Positions 33,420 to 45,800 of a stretch of 64,000 bases of DNA are shown here, piece after piece; the first letter of the stretch is position 1, and each line of letters opens with the position of its first letter. The notes under the pieces are model-generated. The model saw only the letters and a list, made by a program, of their open reading frames with translations, did not search any database and was not told the DNA's origin. A program made the position numbers and the translations under genes. The stretch covers positions 36,680,739-36,744,738 of the forward strand of contig CM043966.1 in the NCBI GenBank assembly GCA_014529385.2. The letters run 5' to 3'. The DNA comes from Adiantum capillus-veneris. Its lineage: Eukaryota > Streptophyta > Polypodiopsida > Polypodiales > Pteridaceae.

Positions 33420-33799
33420 GGGCTTTCTGGATGTGTACAATGATGCTCCGTGCTTGTTTCATCATGTTTAGCATGCTGATTTATGCATACAATGTGTTTA
33501 TGGTCACGGAGGTGCATAAAAAATCGCTTTTCATTTCAGGTCATGTAGACAATAGAAACACTATTTTAGTCGTATCTCCCAAATCGCTATGAATCAGGTC
33601 AAACCCTTTGGGCTTTCTGGATGTGTACAATGATGCTCCGTGCTTGTTTCATCATGTTTAGCATGCTGATATATGCATACAATGTGTTTATGGTCACGGA
33701 GGTGCATAAAAAATCGCTTTTCATTTCAGGTCATGTAGACGATAGAAACACTATTTTAGTCATATCTCCCAAATCGCTATGAATCAGGTCAAACCCTTT
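33420..33799 (+). repeat. 190-bp tandem duplication
   Basis: Copies start GGGCTTTCTGG at 33420 and 33610 and differ at only about three positions, so the duplication is recent. A TATATAAGG motif precedes the first copy at about 33404. Confidence 0.93.
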
Positions 33800-35309
33800 G
33801 GACCACAGATTAAAAAATCATTTAGAATATTTTCTCTATTTCGTGTCATGTGAAAATTTCGCACGAGCAAAGAGTTATGGTTAAAATACAACTTGCTACC
33901 CACTACACAGTCAATATTTTGGACCCCAGGCTCCTTGGAGGACCACTAAGTAAAATCATCAGATGAAGGAACTCATTTAGTTAAATCAAAACCATGATTA
34001 AAATGGCTGATAAATGGATTTAGATCATCGATGCATATACGTGAAGTTATGGCATGTGCTTGACCAAAGCGGTGGGACTGTTTTGCATCATGGTTGAGTT
34101 GATGGAATGATGTCATATGATGTATAGAACCTCGTGGTTGGATGTGGATGCCTCATGTACATGTGTATACTGCTTTCCATCCCTCTAGGTCAAAACTAGC
34201 TCTATGTACTAGGGGGTGAGGTGCAGTCATAGTCCATCACTTATGCATGGCTAAACGTTATCAAAATGGGATTATGAAGTTATAATTAGTTGCTGGTCAG
34301 AATTCTTTTACACATAAAAAAATGATTCTTTAGGGGTCATGTGTTGGATTAGTTTGATTGCAGTGTGTATAGTCAAACTCCAAGTGTGGGGGTTGGTTCA
34401 GTAAGGAATATGATTTATGGTCAAGGACTGAGATCGCTCATGGATTATATTTATGATTTTGATGGTGGATGTCGGTGTGGCTCTTGGATCATTTTTTAAA
34501 TTATGGTTGTACTACAAATTTTTGTGCAACTATGTTATGTGCTAAAGTGGTTTTGCAGGATTGGATGTGCATAACCTTGAGTTGGGTGGAGTGCTCACCA
34601 TTATAATTTATAATCTTGGATTGGATTATGAAGTGGTCTGGATGGTTTATGGTAGACGTGTAAGGGTAGAGACTGTGTACAATCTAACTCTTTAGAAAGA
34701 ATTTTTTGTGCATATGCAAGATGATATTTTCATTGGACTCATGTGTTATGTTTCTCATGACAGCGTCACTATAAGATTAGCATCACCTACATCGCTTAGC
34801 ATTAGATGAAATGGTCACCGGCCTGAGGCTTTGCTGGATGGGGGTGCTGCCTAGATCTTCTTTTTTGTCAGGCTCGTCTACACAGTTAGTGTGTCGGGGG
34901 TTGAACGACCTACACGGCTAACGCGTCGAGGATTTTGCCATGGCTTTGCCTAAACACCCGATGTTGGGCATCGAAGAGGCGTGGCACCTAAAATGGTATG
35001 GTTGGTGTTGATTTTCTATCACCTATTGGTATTTGGAATCTTCTTAGAGCCTGGGTTTATGGAGGGAGGTGAAGTAGCCTGAAGTTATATATGGCTTAGG
35101 TAAATTGGAGGTGTTCTCACTCGCTCCCTACAAAGTGAAATTCTCTTTGTCCATAGTAGAGAGAAGTGGATGGGTGGACCAGTCGATCGCTACACAGGGT
35201 CATGTGCTTTGCTAGTCATTTATATTTTGATGTTATGGCATACCTAGATTTTGTTATTGCACTAATTCATGGTTGCCTCTTCATGAAGATGAAGATAAGA
35301 ATCATGTGT
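33800..35309. other. Non-coding stretch, possibly a retroelement leader
   Basis: No protein recognised. Its position between a TATA-bearing duplicated block and the Copia gag relic at 35310 would fit a long leader, but no primer site was found. Confidence 0.3.
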
Positions 35310-35640
35310 CTAAATGAGTTATCTTCAAGAAATGGCGCACCGACTATAATGATTGGGTTCGATGTGATAAAGCCACGCATTGGTATATTATATTTGCTCT
35401 TTAAGAATCTCTTATGCTTGATGTCTATGATTTTCCAACTTCACAAGCTATATAGAAATATTTGATCATAAAGCACTTTATCTTTGTAGTCAACTAACTG
35501 AATTACAGTACAACATTGGAACTCTTATGATGACACATATCAAATCATTCAAGAATATCGTCAATCAATTGGCTATTGTTGGTGATGCTATCTCACAAAA
35601 ATAGTTGGTTGTACAACTTCTTGATATGATAAAGGATCCT
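35310..35640 (+). pseudogene. Copia gag remnant
   Basis: Across two frames it reads DWVRCDKATHWYIIFAL, then LMLDVYDFPTSQA, then HIKSFKNIVNQLAIVGDAIS, then LVVQLLD. These match the middle of a UBN2-type Gag in order (the W-R-C-D, D-LPTS, F---VNQLA-VGD and VQ-LL stretches). Several stops. The rest of this element is not evident. Confidence 0.65.
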
Positions 35641-35913
35641 TCTTAATGATAATATTGTTACAATCTTATATGACAAGAATGGGATTAATTTTGTTCAAGT
35701 TTCTATATCCTTGATTGAATATCCTCGACTGAAGAGTGTGCGTGCATGGATGCATGAGTGCAATGCTATGTGAGGATAGAGCAAGGAGTGGGTGAAGCAC
35801 AGAGAGTGAGTTATCCTTTGATGCTCCTTATTCTATATTCAAGTAAAAAATAAGTGAGTTAGTAATGATGGGTCAGTAAAACGGGCCTTTGGCCGGTTAG
35901 CTTGAATCCCAAC

Positions 35914-35927
35914 AATCTCCCACTTGA
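35914..35927 (-). promoter_or_regulatory. Polypurine tract and LTR start of D
   Basis: The minus strand reads CTTCAAGTGGGAGAT directly followed by TGTTGGGATTC, the normal Copia tract and LTR opening. Confidence 0.75.
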
Positions 35928-35939
35928 AGGCCAACAGGG

Positions 35940-36430
35940 TCCAAGTGTCCTATGTATGTTCCAAGCACAAGATGCAATGTAGTCGTATTGAATTCTAAAG
36001 AGAAAATCTCATCAAAGTCTACGCCTTTATTCTACTTGAATTCCTTAACAACCAATCTAGCATTATACTTATGCTAATAGTCCAAGCACAAGATGCAATG
36101 TAGTCATCTTGACTATTGAAGAGAAAATCTCATCAAATTATATGCCTTTCTTTTGCTTGAATCCCTTAAGCAACCAATCTAGCTTTATACTTATGCTTGT
36201 GATTTTCTACTGTGTGTTTCTTCTTATCCACCCATTTGCAAGGCAAGGCTTGTTTGCCCTCTAGAAACTCAGTCAATTTCCAAGTCTCATTTGCCATCAT
36301 TGAGTTATACTCCGATTGCATTGAGTTATACTCCGATTGCGTGCTTCCACTTCATGTTATCTCTCATCTAAATAGCCTCTTGGTAGCAAGTAGGCTCTCC
36401 GCAGTCACTGACCAACAAATAGTCTAACTT
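35940..36430 (-). pseudogene. D RT N-terminus, internally duplicated
   Basis: The minus strand reads NETWKLTEFLEGKQALPCKW, then KYKARLVA, a stop and a KGVDFDEIF-like stretch. About 120 bp is present twice (around 36060-36180 and 35970-36070). Only the front of RT is present; the YVDD motif is gone. Confidence 0.75.
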
Positions 36431-36462
36431 AGTTGAAAATGCTCAGGGGCATGAGAGCATTA

Positions 36463-36974
36463 GGAAGAGGATGGGGTCTAGGAGGGCCTCTTTATTTTCC
36501 ATGAGATTATGGAGGTAATTAACATTTGGACGAATGAGAGCATTAGGAAGAGGATGGGGTCTAGGAGGGCCTCTTTATTTGCCATGAGATTATGGAGGTA
36601 ATAAACATTTGGATGAATAGATACATGTCATGTGTGCAAGAATGGTGGGTGTGTAAGAGTGGTCAAAGGATGCACTTTAGGGGGAGGACAAATTTATGAT
36701 TTTTGGACTTCCATAACTCCTTATGATCTCTGATTTGAGCGGATATTATAGATCTAGAATCAACACGCCGAGCTCTTTCCATAGATATGCTACATAATAT
36801 ACTTTTGCCCGCTAGATTTTAACTTTCATTTTGTGGGGAAATTTGAATTCAAATAAACTAGCCGTTTTACCTGTTTGAATTCAAAAGTTGTTCTTTGATT
36901 TCTTTCTTAATACTAAAGGTTTGACTCCCTTAAATTGCCAAATAAAGAGGCCCTCCTAGACTCGATTCTCTTCC
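36463..36974 (-). mobile_element. MITE, copy 2 (512 bp), with duplicated end
   Basis: The same family as 21580-22024 in reverse orientation, with inverted termini starting GGAAGAGGATGGGGTCTAGG and TA on both outer sides. The left 83 bp is present twice in tandem (from 36463 and from 36546). It has inserted in Copia D. Confidence 0.85.
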
Positions 36975-36979
36975 TAATG

Positions 36980-37840
36980 ACTTGCATAGCTCTCCTCTTT
37001 TCTTGATTGCTAGACTCTGTTCTCTCTGGAGCACTACTTTTGGTAGGAATGTCACAAGTAGACTGAGTTGTTTGTTTGATCACATTGGAGGACACGTCCT
37101 CAAATCTGACCTTGCAATATTCAACTTCTTTGATATGAATTCTGTGCATCTTTGACTCATTAAGAAAAGTTGTGAGCTGCGAATGATTTTTCTACATTTT
37201 GGGTGCTAGAGATGATGGCCCATTTTTCCATCTGCACCATATCCAATGAAAATTCATTTGTGTGATTTGGAGTCTAGCTTATTGCATAGATCGTTAGTGA
37301 TATATGATAATGCCTCCACCCAAATGTATCATAGTTTGGCTTCTTGACAATCCACATCTCCTACGGAATCCTATAGATCAATGTCATACTAGAGGCAATT
37401 GATTGATGATGTAAACTACTATCATAATAGCCTCTCCCCAGAACTTTGGAGGTAAGTTTGCCATAGACAACATGTATGTAACTCTCTCTTGGATTTTCCT
37501 ATTCATACACTCAACAATACCATTCTAAGTAGGTATATACGACATAGTAATCTAGTGTCTAGTGCCTCTTTTGCTACAATTTTTTTTTGAACTGAGTAGA
37601 GATGTACTCTCCCCTATTGTCAATGAACAAATTCTTTAGTTTCTTGCCCGATTCTCTCTCTACCATTGCAAGGAATTTCAAAAACATAGTGAAGACTTTG
37701 TCTTTCCTCTTCAAGAGGTAGACCCACACCTTCTTGGTACAGTCATCTATGAATGCTAGGAGATATAATGCCCCTCCAGATATTTATGTGGAATAGGTCC
37801 AAATTGATCACTATGTACTAATTCTAGAGGATTCCCCAAT
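36980..37840 (-). pseudogene. D integrase core and C-terminal part
   Basis: The minus strand reads a DNRGEYISTQ segment (about 37575-37620; family form S-D-N-G-G-E-Y), then wording like INQLPL, NYDTFGWRHYHIS and TNEFSLDMV, matching the Copia region where the integrase domain ends (F-G-C, FIGY). Many stops. Confidence 0.7.
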
Positions 37841-37845
37841 TTTTA
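37841..37845 (+). repeat. Target-site duplication of B2 (left copy)
   Basis: TTTTA before the B2 start, repeated at 51347-51351 after its final AACA. Confidence 0.93.
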
Positions 37846-37956
37846 TGTTGGAATTAGGGTTGCAGAGAAACACACACCGCTTGGAGAAGACGAAGGAAGC
37901 TCAAGGCACACAATAGAGAGTGTGTTACTTAGTGTGCAATGGAAAGATAGATAGCC
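37846..37956 (-). repeat. Truncated 3' LTR of B2
   Basis: Matches the first 111 bp of the B LTR (TGTTGGAATTAGGG to GATAGATAGCC), then switches to internal sequence. Confidence 0.88.
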
Positions 37957-40859
37957 GGGGCATACACACAGTAGATTGCTTCTTGCTCAATCATGATATA
38001 CATGAATTGCCAAGCATGAAACAAAAACCACTTGTGGACACTCGCGTGTGAAAACAACCAACCCAATCTGAGTCTGAAAAAGCACGTAAGTCTGGTGGCA
38101 ATGATGCCCCCTTGGGATAAAACAAGCCAAGATGTAAAGTGCCACTCAAGTAGTGAAAAATCCTCTTGACAACCTACCAATGCTTAGACCTTGGGCTATG
38201 CATAAATCTACTGACGTGTGAGACTGCAAACTGAATATCCAACCTCGTGTTGCATACATAAATAAGGCAACCAAAATTAGTTTGGTAAAGAGTGAAATCG
38301 ACAGGATCACCAACATCATGAAGACTCAATTTCAAACCTGTTACCATGGGAGTGGCAATAGGTTTGCAATCCTCAAGTCCAAACTTACATAGCAATGTCT
38401 CTATGTAACTTTTCTGACACAAGGCAATACCACCATCACACTGCTTAAACTGTATACCCAAGTAATGATGCAACAGTCCCAAATCTTTCATCTTGAAAGT
38501 AGAAATCAAATCAGCCTTAAATTCAGCAATATGTCTCTCATGTGGTCCAGCGTCAGCAAATCAGTGACATAAAGAACCACAATGAGAAGTACATCACCCT
38601 CACGCTTTACATACAATGTGCTTTCTGTTGGACTGTTACGAAAGCCTTGTTTGACCAAATGAGTGTCAGCTTTCTCATACCAAGCACAAGGAGATTTCTT
38701 CAACCCATACAAAGCATTCTTACATGTGCACACTTTGTCCTCTTGTCCTTTCTTGACAAAACCGCGAGGCTGCGTTACATAAACTTCCTCAAATATGTCA
38801 CCATTCAAGAAAGCAGTAACAATGTTTGATTGATGTACATCCCAACCAAAATGAGCTGCCAATGCACATAGAAAATGTACAGTTGTCATACAACAAGTGG
38901 GAGCAAAAGTCTCTTTATAATCTATGCCTTTTTGCTGTGCATAACCCTTTGCAACAAGTCGAGCCTTATGGCGATCGCTCTCACCATCCGGCTTGCATTT
39001 CAACTTGTAAATCCACTTTGTACCAATGGCCTTTTTTCCAAGAGGCAAATCACATAAAGTCCATGTGTCATTTTCTACAAGTGCATCATATTCTGATTGT
39101 ATGGAAGTCATCCAATTTTCTCGGAGTTTTGCGCTTCATCAAAAGACAGAGGTTCCTCAATATCATGTAAGCTAGACACAACCAAAGCATAACAATCTGA
39201 TGCATAAAATGCATGGCGAGAGCCTGAACGAGTACGACTAGACAAAGGTGCATCCAATTTACTGTCATGCAATGTATGCACCAGCCATTTTGCCATACCT
39301 CTAGCCTACTCATTTTCCTCATCAAGTACATCTGCATCAGTAATAGGCTGATCTATAACATTTTCTGAAACCCCCATAGGCTGTAATAGCCCCTTTCCTC
39401 ATCAAGTACATCTGCATCAGTAATAGGCTGATCTATAACATTTTCTGAAACCCCCATAGGCTGTACATTTGCCTCATTGGAATTTACATTCGTATTACCA
39501 CCACTAAAAAGGGGGAACAAAGTGTCATAAATGTTCTGTGAGCTTACATTACTGTCTCTAGTACATGACAACAACGGCTGAATAGAATCTTCTACAAACA
39601 CTACATCCCATGAAACCAGAATACGCTTTGTTTGCGGATGATACAACCAACAAAAATACATTTTACAGCCTTATCATCCAATTTTCTGCGTTGTGTTTGT
39701 GGCACCAAAAGTTTTCGTAGGACACCTGTTTAGTACATAAGTGGAACACATGATGCCCTAAAGCCAAAAAGAATGCGCCAAAGCTTGACTTTTGACCATA
39801 CATCGTGCCATTTCCATAAGTGACCCGTTTTTCCTCTCAGCAACACCATTTTGTTGAGGTGTATAAGGCACTGTACATTGGTGTTTTCTCCCACAACTAG
39901 CCAAAAATGCATTAAATTAATGAGACATATACTCCCCCCCTCGATCGGAATGGAGGGTGTCCATAGTGCATTTCGAGACATTTTCAGCCATAGCCAGAAA
40001 TTGTTTGAAGCACATAAAAACTTCGGACTTCGCTTTAAGCGGAAATACCCATGCATGCCTAGAGTGATCATCCGTGAAAGTCATGAAGTAAAGGTAATTT
40101 CCCAAGGACGGAGTTTGCATGGGCCCACAAACATCACTATGCACAAGCTGCAACCTGCATGTGGCCCTAGCTGAACAATCCTTTGGAAACTTCGAATGCT
40201 GCATCTTACCGAAAATATAGCCTTCACAAACATGTTTGATAGGTGCTTCAAGAGGCGGCAAGGAAGCAACTATATCAGATTTTTGCAAACGCAGCAAAAT
40301 GGCAAAACTCAGATGACCAAAACGTGCATGCCAAAGTTTTGCATGTGAAATAGCCCTTGAATCTGCAACTGTATTTGCAAAAAATTTTCCACACTTGTCA
40401 TACAAAGTGAGCTTACACAGCCCATGGCACAAAAGCCCAGATGCAACAATTTCATCACCAAAATTGAGATCATGAACTTTACATCTGTCATCCACAAACA
40501 TTTGACTACAAGGCCAAGTCTAGCAAGTGCAAATACAGACAAAAGATTCTTCTTGATTCCAGGTACATAAGGTGCATCAACAAGTGTGAAAGAACTGCCA
40601 TTTGCAGTAGTAAGCACAATCTTTCCAACTCCCTGAACCGGATAAGAGGCATTGTTGGCACAAGTGACTGAATTCCCATGAGGGACAGACTCGAGAGAGG
40701 TGAACAATTCACGATGTGAGGTAATGTGCTCTGTAGAACCACTGTCAAAATACCACACATCTGAATCTGCAGTAACTGACATGCATGCATCATGGACAAT
40801 AGGATTGTAAGTGCACTCTGCACTAAAAGCCCATTCTGCATCAACATCAGTATCACAGT
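37957..40859 (-). pseudogene. B2 pol and protease region, broken
   Basis: Along the minus strand from 40859: protease with YFDSGSTEHITSH, integrase (LWHARFGH, HSDVCGP, HSDRGGEY), RT from a KAIGTKWIYKLK segment, and RT end with HYLGIQFKQ and RPD-like wording near 38230. The YVDD region reads LYVTDLL (near 38560), so the catalytic pair is damaged. The RNase H end is deleted. Several frames are needed to read it. B1 gives the intact reference. Confidence 0.9.
39317..39476 (+). repeat. 80-bp tandem duplication in B2
   Basis: CCTCATCAAGTACATCTGC begins at 39317 and 39397, with near-perfect copies. Absent from B1. Confidence 0.9.
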
Positions 40860-40864
40860 CTTCT
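40860..40864 (+). repeat. Target-site duplication of Gypsy C (left copy)
   Basis: CTTCT before the TGTCATAA of C, repeated at 49769-49773. B2 coding sequence continues on both sides. Confidence 0.95.
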
Positions 40865-42454
40865 TGTCATAATAATCAATATCTAATTCTCCTAAATGAT
40901 TTTCTCATATTAAACTGATCATTTAATGTGGGGAAGTGCCAAGGGAGAAAAAGCTAGAATATTGGTTAAGTTAGCAGACCGGCCACAGTAGGGATCCAAA
41001 GGAGGGAAAATAGGGATCCAAAGGGGGGGCCATCTGCAAAAGAGCCATGTGAAACAATGGGCCAAAAAGACCCTAAGGTTCAGCCCATTAAGACTTCCAA
41101 AATGCTAAGGTTCCAAAATTCAAAGGTTGTGTCCAAAGGTTAACCCTAGGGAAAATTGGATGCTTAGTGTGAGCTCAAAAAGTCTTTGCATATCCCTACA
41201 TGGGAGGGGGCGAGCCCCAAAGCTAGGGGATGAGAGAGAAAACCACACACACACACACAGGCTCCCTTTACACAAAGGGAATGAGGGACACATGTCAGCT
41301 CCCTAGGCCAGATGCCCACAAGGTGTGCCCAATTCCTATTGGAAGACCCTTGAAGTGGACCAATGAGAATTAAGCTAGAGTAAATCTAGTTTAATTAATT
41401 AAAAAACATTTAATAAAAGAAATCAATAAGAATTAAGTGTCCTAGAAGACTATTGGGCAGTCTCCCAAGGGGTCCAATGAGCATTCAGGAGCCCCATGGC
41501 TTGCCTGATTCCTATTGGCCAGGAGGCAAAGGGGTCCAATGAGAGTTTAGTTTAATTATTTAATTACCTAAAGCTCTCACAAAAGGGGAAAGGGGGACAC
41601 ATGTCAAAAGGCTATCACTTATGCTGCTTAATCCCTATTGGCTTGACCTGGGGAGGTCCAATGAGGAAAAAGCCAACCTAACTTAGCAGCTAGGGCTCGC
41701 CCAAGAGAGAGGGGGGGCTGATTTTTGCTTGGCATTCACTCTCACATTCTCACACTTGACCATGTGTGAAGGGAAAATACTCTATCTCCTCCCAAGCTTT
41801 AATGGAGAGCTCATCACCTACTCCAAGCTTGTGAGATAGAAGCCTACATCAACACTCTCTTGGCATGTGGATGCAAATCCAACCAAGAGCCAAGCTTCAA
41901 TGCATGCTCATCTTCTCTACCAAGCTAATTACTAAGCTAAGCTATGCTAATATGAGTGATTATGTGAGGAGATGTACTTCTTTCTCGTAAGATACTTCTT
42001 TTTCCTCTCAATCTACTCTCATACCCTGCTAGCTCTCACCATCTTCGAAGGTGTGTGAGGTCTTGGGTCTGAGAACGGGGATAATTCAAGTTGTGTTTGA
42101 TTAAGTGTTTTGCTTGGTGTATGAAGCTTCCATCTTCATTGCACTAGCTCATCTTGAAGGAACACAAAGAATTGTATTGTACAATGTCTCTCTTGATGGG
42201 AGAAACCATAATACAAAGCCTTTTGGAGGGGGGACCGGCTCCAAGCAAATCCGGTCCTCAACTGTTGTCAATAGCTTAATTGCTCTCTCTTTTGAAAGTA
42301 TTGTCGATGCTATCTAACTAGGTGTTATGCTTTTTGTTGCTCTCTCCACCCAAGCACTCTTGTAATTCTCATTAGGAATCAACTCTAATGAAATGCTCAC
42401 TATGTTCATGCTAATTTCCGCTACATAAAAGATTTTAGGCCATTAAATGTTACA
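40865..42454 (+). repeat. 5' LTR of Gypsy C (1590 bp)
   Basis: Contains a short (AC)n tract (about 41244-41260) and four paired ATTGG...CCAAT boxes between 41338 and 41662. Ends TTACA before the primer site. A 70-codon frame at 42105-42317 recurs in the other LTR only because the LTRs are copies. Confidence 0.96.
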
Positions 42455-42455
42455 T

Positions 42456-42467
42456 TGGTATCAGAGC
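42456..42467 (+). promoter_or_regulatory. Primer-binding site of Gypsy C
   Basis: TGGTATCAGAGC one base after the LTR, complementary to initiator tRNA-Met. Confidence 0.92.
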
Positions 42468-42628
42468 TCAAGGTTTCTCTTTTCTTGCTCAAGAAGGGAG
42501 GTCCTCAAGCTAGCTACAAATGGTTGGTATTATTAATTGCCTGTGAGTAAGTAGAATAGGGATTTTTCAGCCTTGCAGTGCGCCTGCCTTTGTGCAGTTA
42601 ACGGGGCATCACCGTCGAGAGCTATGGT

Positions 42629-42678
42629 CTTAATAGTGGAGTCCTACGGGGCTTGCCTACGGCTTAACCACTATTGAG
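42629..42678 (+). other. Leader hairpin of Gypsy C
   Basis: CTTAATAGTGG (42629-42639) pairs with CCACTATTGAG (42668-42678) as an 11-bp stem with one G-T wobble, and the loop holds a further CCTACGG repeat. The site, between primer site and gag, is where packaging or translation signals lie in LTR elements. Confidence 0.5.
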
Positions 42679-42871
42679 CTATTAGAAGCTTGACAGGAGC
42701 CGGTGCTATTTTGGTGTCGAAAGACCCTCTCTTCTATTCCTTGCAATTAATGGTATTCGAGCCGCGGGTACAGTAGCTTGAGTGCTTTTTCTAAAGGGGT
42801 AAAGAGGAGTAGCAACTAGGGCTTGAAGTGCCAAAGTACACCTAAAAAGTTTACACCTAAAAGTTGTTAGA

Positions 42872-45800
42872 ATGGCTGACAATATTAAAGAGAGTGAAAT
42901 TAATGTTGATAACTTTGATTTTGCTCATGAGCAAGCTACTAATGATGCTTCAATGCTTGTTAATTATCTTGTTTCTAGGCTTCAACAAGCCAAGGGCAAT
43001 CCATCTCTCCAAAGTGAAGTGCAACGGCAGCTCCGTGCTCACGGGATTCTCCAAGCTCATCACCATGACGAGAGAACACCTAGGAAGCCTCCTTGTGAGA
43101 CTACCAAAAGAGGTCTCTCTCCGATTCGGGAAGAAGAAGAGAATCCATATGAAGGGCTCAAGAAATTACTTCTTGATGATGCATCTCCTTCCCAAAGGAG
43201 AACTCAAGAGCCTCCACCGAAGGAACGAGAAAGAAGCGAGTCTCCCGCCACCTCGGCGGAGATGGCTCCACGAAGACGGCGGGCTAAACGCTCTCCATCA
43301 CCACCAAAGCGGAGAAGACCATCACACTCTTCTCCACGTCATAATTCAAAGAGGGATGATAAAAAGCAAGAGAAGAAAAAGGCGAGAAAGAGGACACCCT
43401 CTTCTCCATCTTCTTCATCCTCTTCCTCTTATGAAAGCTATGGTGAAGACGACAAAGATCAAGACAAGAAAAAGGCGAGAAAGAGGTCACCCTCTTCTCC
43501 ACCTTCTTCAAATTCTTCATCTTCTGAAGAAAGTGATGGTGCAACTTTTGAACCATCAAAAAGAAGAGGCCATAGGAAATCCTATGCCGCATGGAAGAGG
43601 TCGTCCAAGCTGAAGAAATTCAAAGAGGGAGGGAAGAGCATTTCTTTCCTTACCTATGATGGCACCTTCGGTGCTACAGACAAAGTTTTGGCCTTTATCC
43701 AGCAATTCGATGCGGCGTTTGGAGATGAGGGCTTCACGGAGTCCTCTAAGCTACGCCATGTAGCTATGCACTTTCAAAAGTCCGCCAGACAATGGTGGTC
43801 TAGCCTACGAGCCAACGGTGAAGCTCCACGAACATGGAAGGCTTTAAGAGCTTCCATTATGAAGCAGTTTTTGGCCACCGATGCCAAAGACAAAGTACTC
43901 ACCGAATGGCGAAGCTTAAAGCTCTCTCCCAATGAATCCATCCACAAATATGTAGACAAGTTTTGGGACCTACAACTCAAAGCCACTGTCTTCAAAAAGT
44001 TGGATTTTGGAGAGCAAAAGCAACAATTTTGTGCGGGCTTAACCGAAGAAATGGCGGAGTATGTCAACTCCCAAAGGCCACGTACCATATCGGCGGTAAT
44101 ACACCATACTATGGTGGCCTCGCGAATCAATTTCCAAACGGGGGGTAAAAGAAATAATAAGCCCCCGGAAAAAAAAGGTTCCAATGAGCCTAAGGGGAAG
44201 GACAATGTCCAAAAGTCTCCTAAGGGCAATTCCAACAAAGCTAAAGAGAAGGGAGTTTACAAAGGAAAGAATAAACTCTCTCCTGAAGAGCTTGAGCGTT
44301 ATCGTAAAGATAACCGGTGTTTCAAGTGCGGCGAACAAGGGCATGCGTACCGCGCTTGTCCCCAAAAGAACAACCGCCAAGATCCTCCTAGAGCTTCTTT
44401 GGTTGAAATCCAAGAGGAGGAGATTCACCAAACTCACCACAAAGGATCTCCTCTATGCCATGCTTGGGGAAAGGTAAGAGAACATGATGCTTTTATTCTC
44501 TTTGACCCTGGTTCTACTCACAATTTCATATCTATGGAGTTAGCCACCAAGCTAGGCATACAATCCTACGAGATGGGAGATATCCTACCCGCAGACAGTG
44601 CCTTCAAGGGGCAAGAAGCTTCAGTCACTCCCTTAATCGAGAAATTGAGGCTTCATGTCCAAGGCTATGTGGACAAAGAGGATTTCTTTATCTCTCCTCT
44701 CAAGCATGAGGATGTAATCCTAGGGGCACCATGGTTTGACCGTCTGGCTGCCCATGTTAAATTTCCTGAAAGGAGAATCTCCTTTAAGTTCAGGGAAAAG
44801 GACATGTATATAGATGCTAGGGAGATGGGTAACACCATCCCCATTGTACATACACCAGCTTTCAACAAGTCAATAAAGAGCTCTATTTCCGTGTACATGA
44901 TTTTTGTTAAAGATTCTCAAAATGAACCTAATGCTTTAGCAAAAGAAAATAAAAGCAACCAAAAGGAATTAGAGTTATCCAATTTTCTCAAGGGGTTTCA
45001 AGATGTCTTTATTGACGACATCCCTTCTGAGCTACCTCCTAAACGAGGTAATGACGACCATGCAATTGAACTTCTTCCAGGAAGTTCACCGCCTAACAAA
45101 CCTCCTTATAGAGTTTCTCAAGCTCAACAAGAGGAGATTATGCGGCAAGTGCATGAGTTAATTGAGAAGGGTATGGTTAGGCCTAGCTCATCTCCATTTT
45201 GCTCACCTGTGCTATTAGTGCAAAAGAAAGACGGCACATATCGTATGTGTGTCGACTATAGAGCACTAAATAGGATCACTATCAAAAATAGGTTTCCCGT
45301 TCCACGGGTAGAAGACCTATTTGATAAGCTACAAGGATCGACCTACTTCAGTAGGATTGACCTAAAAAGTGGCTATCATCAAATAAGGATAGTTGATCAA
45401 GACATTGTAAAGACCGCATTTCGTACTACATTTGGTCTTTACGAATACATTGTCATGCCTTTTGGCTTGACTAATGCACCAGCCACATTTAACCGCTTGA
45501 TGGAGAAGCTGTTCAGACCTCATCGAACCTTCACTGGAGTGTTCTTTGATGATATTATCATCTACTCTAATTCATTAGAGGAACACAAGCAACACCTCCA
45601 GGTAATATTTCAAGTTTTAAGAGAGAATAAACTTTATGTTAATCGAAAGAAAAGTGAATTTTTCTTGCAAGAGATTCAATATTTAGGTCACATTATCTCT
45701 CAAGATGGAATCCAAATGGATCCATCCAAGTTAGAGGTAATAAAAGGATGGCCTAAACCAAGGAATCTTCATGAACTAAGAAGCTTTATAGGTATGTGTG

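Noticed and set aside
36463-36974. PIF/Harbinger-type element with a 3-bp target duplication
   Set aside because: The bases outside the termini read TTA on the left and TAA on the right, so no shared 3-bp duplication; only TA is common to both sides and both copies.
42105-42317. 70-codon ORF repeated exactly at 49419-49631, suggesting a conserved small protein
   Set aside because: Both lie at the same place in the two LTRs of Gypsy C and are identical only because the LTRs are copies. No coding signature.
42864-43613. 249-codon ORF overlapping the start of Gypsy C gag in another frame
   Set aside because: Composition mirrors the SR-rich Gag region read out of frame (Leu/Lys/His-rich); no motif.
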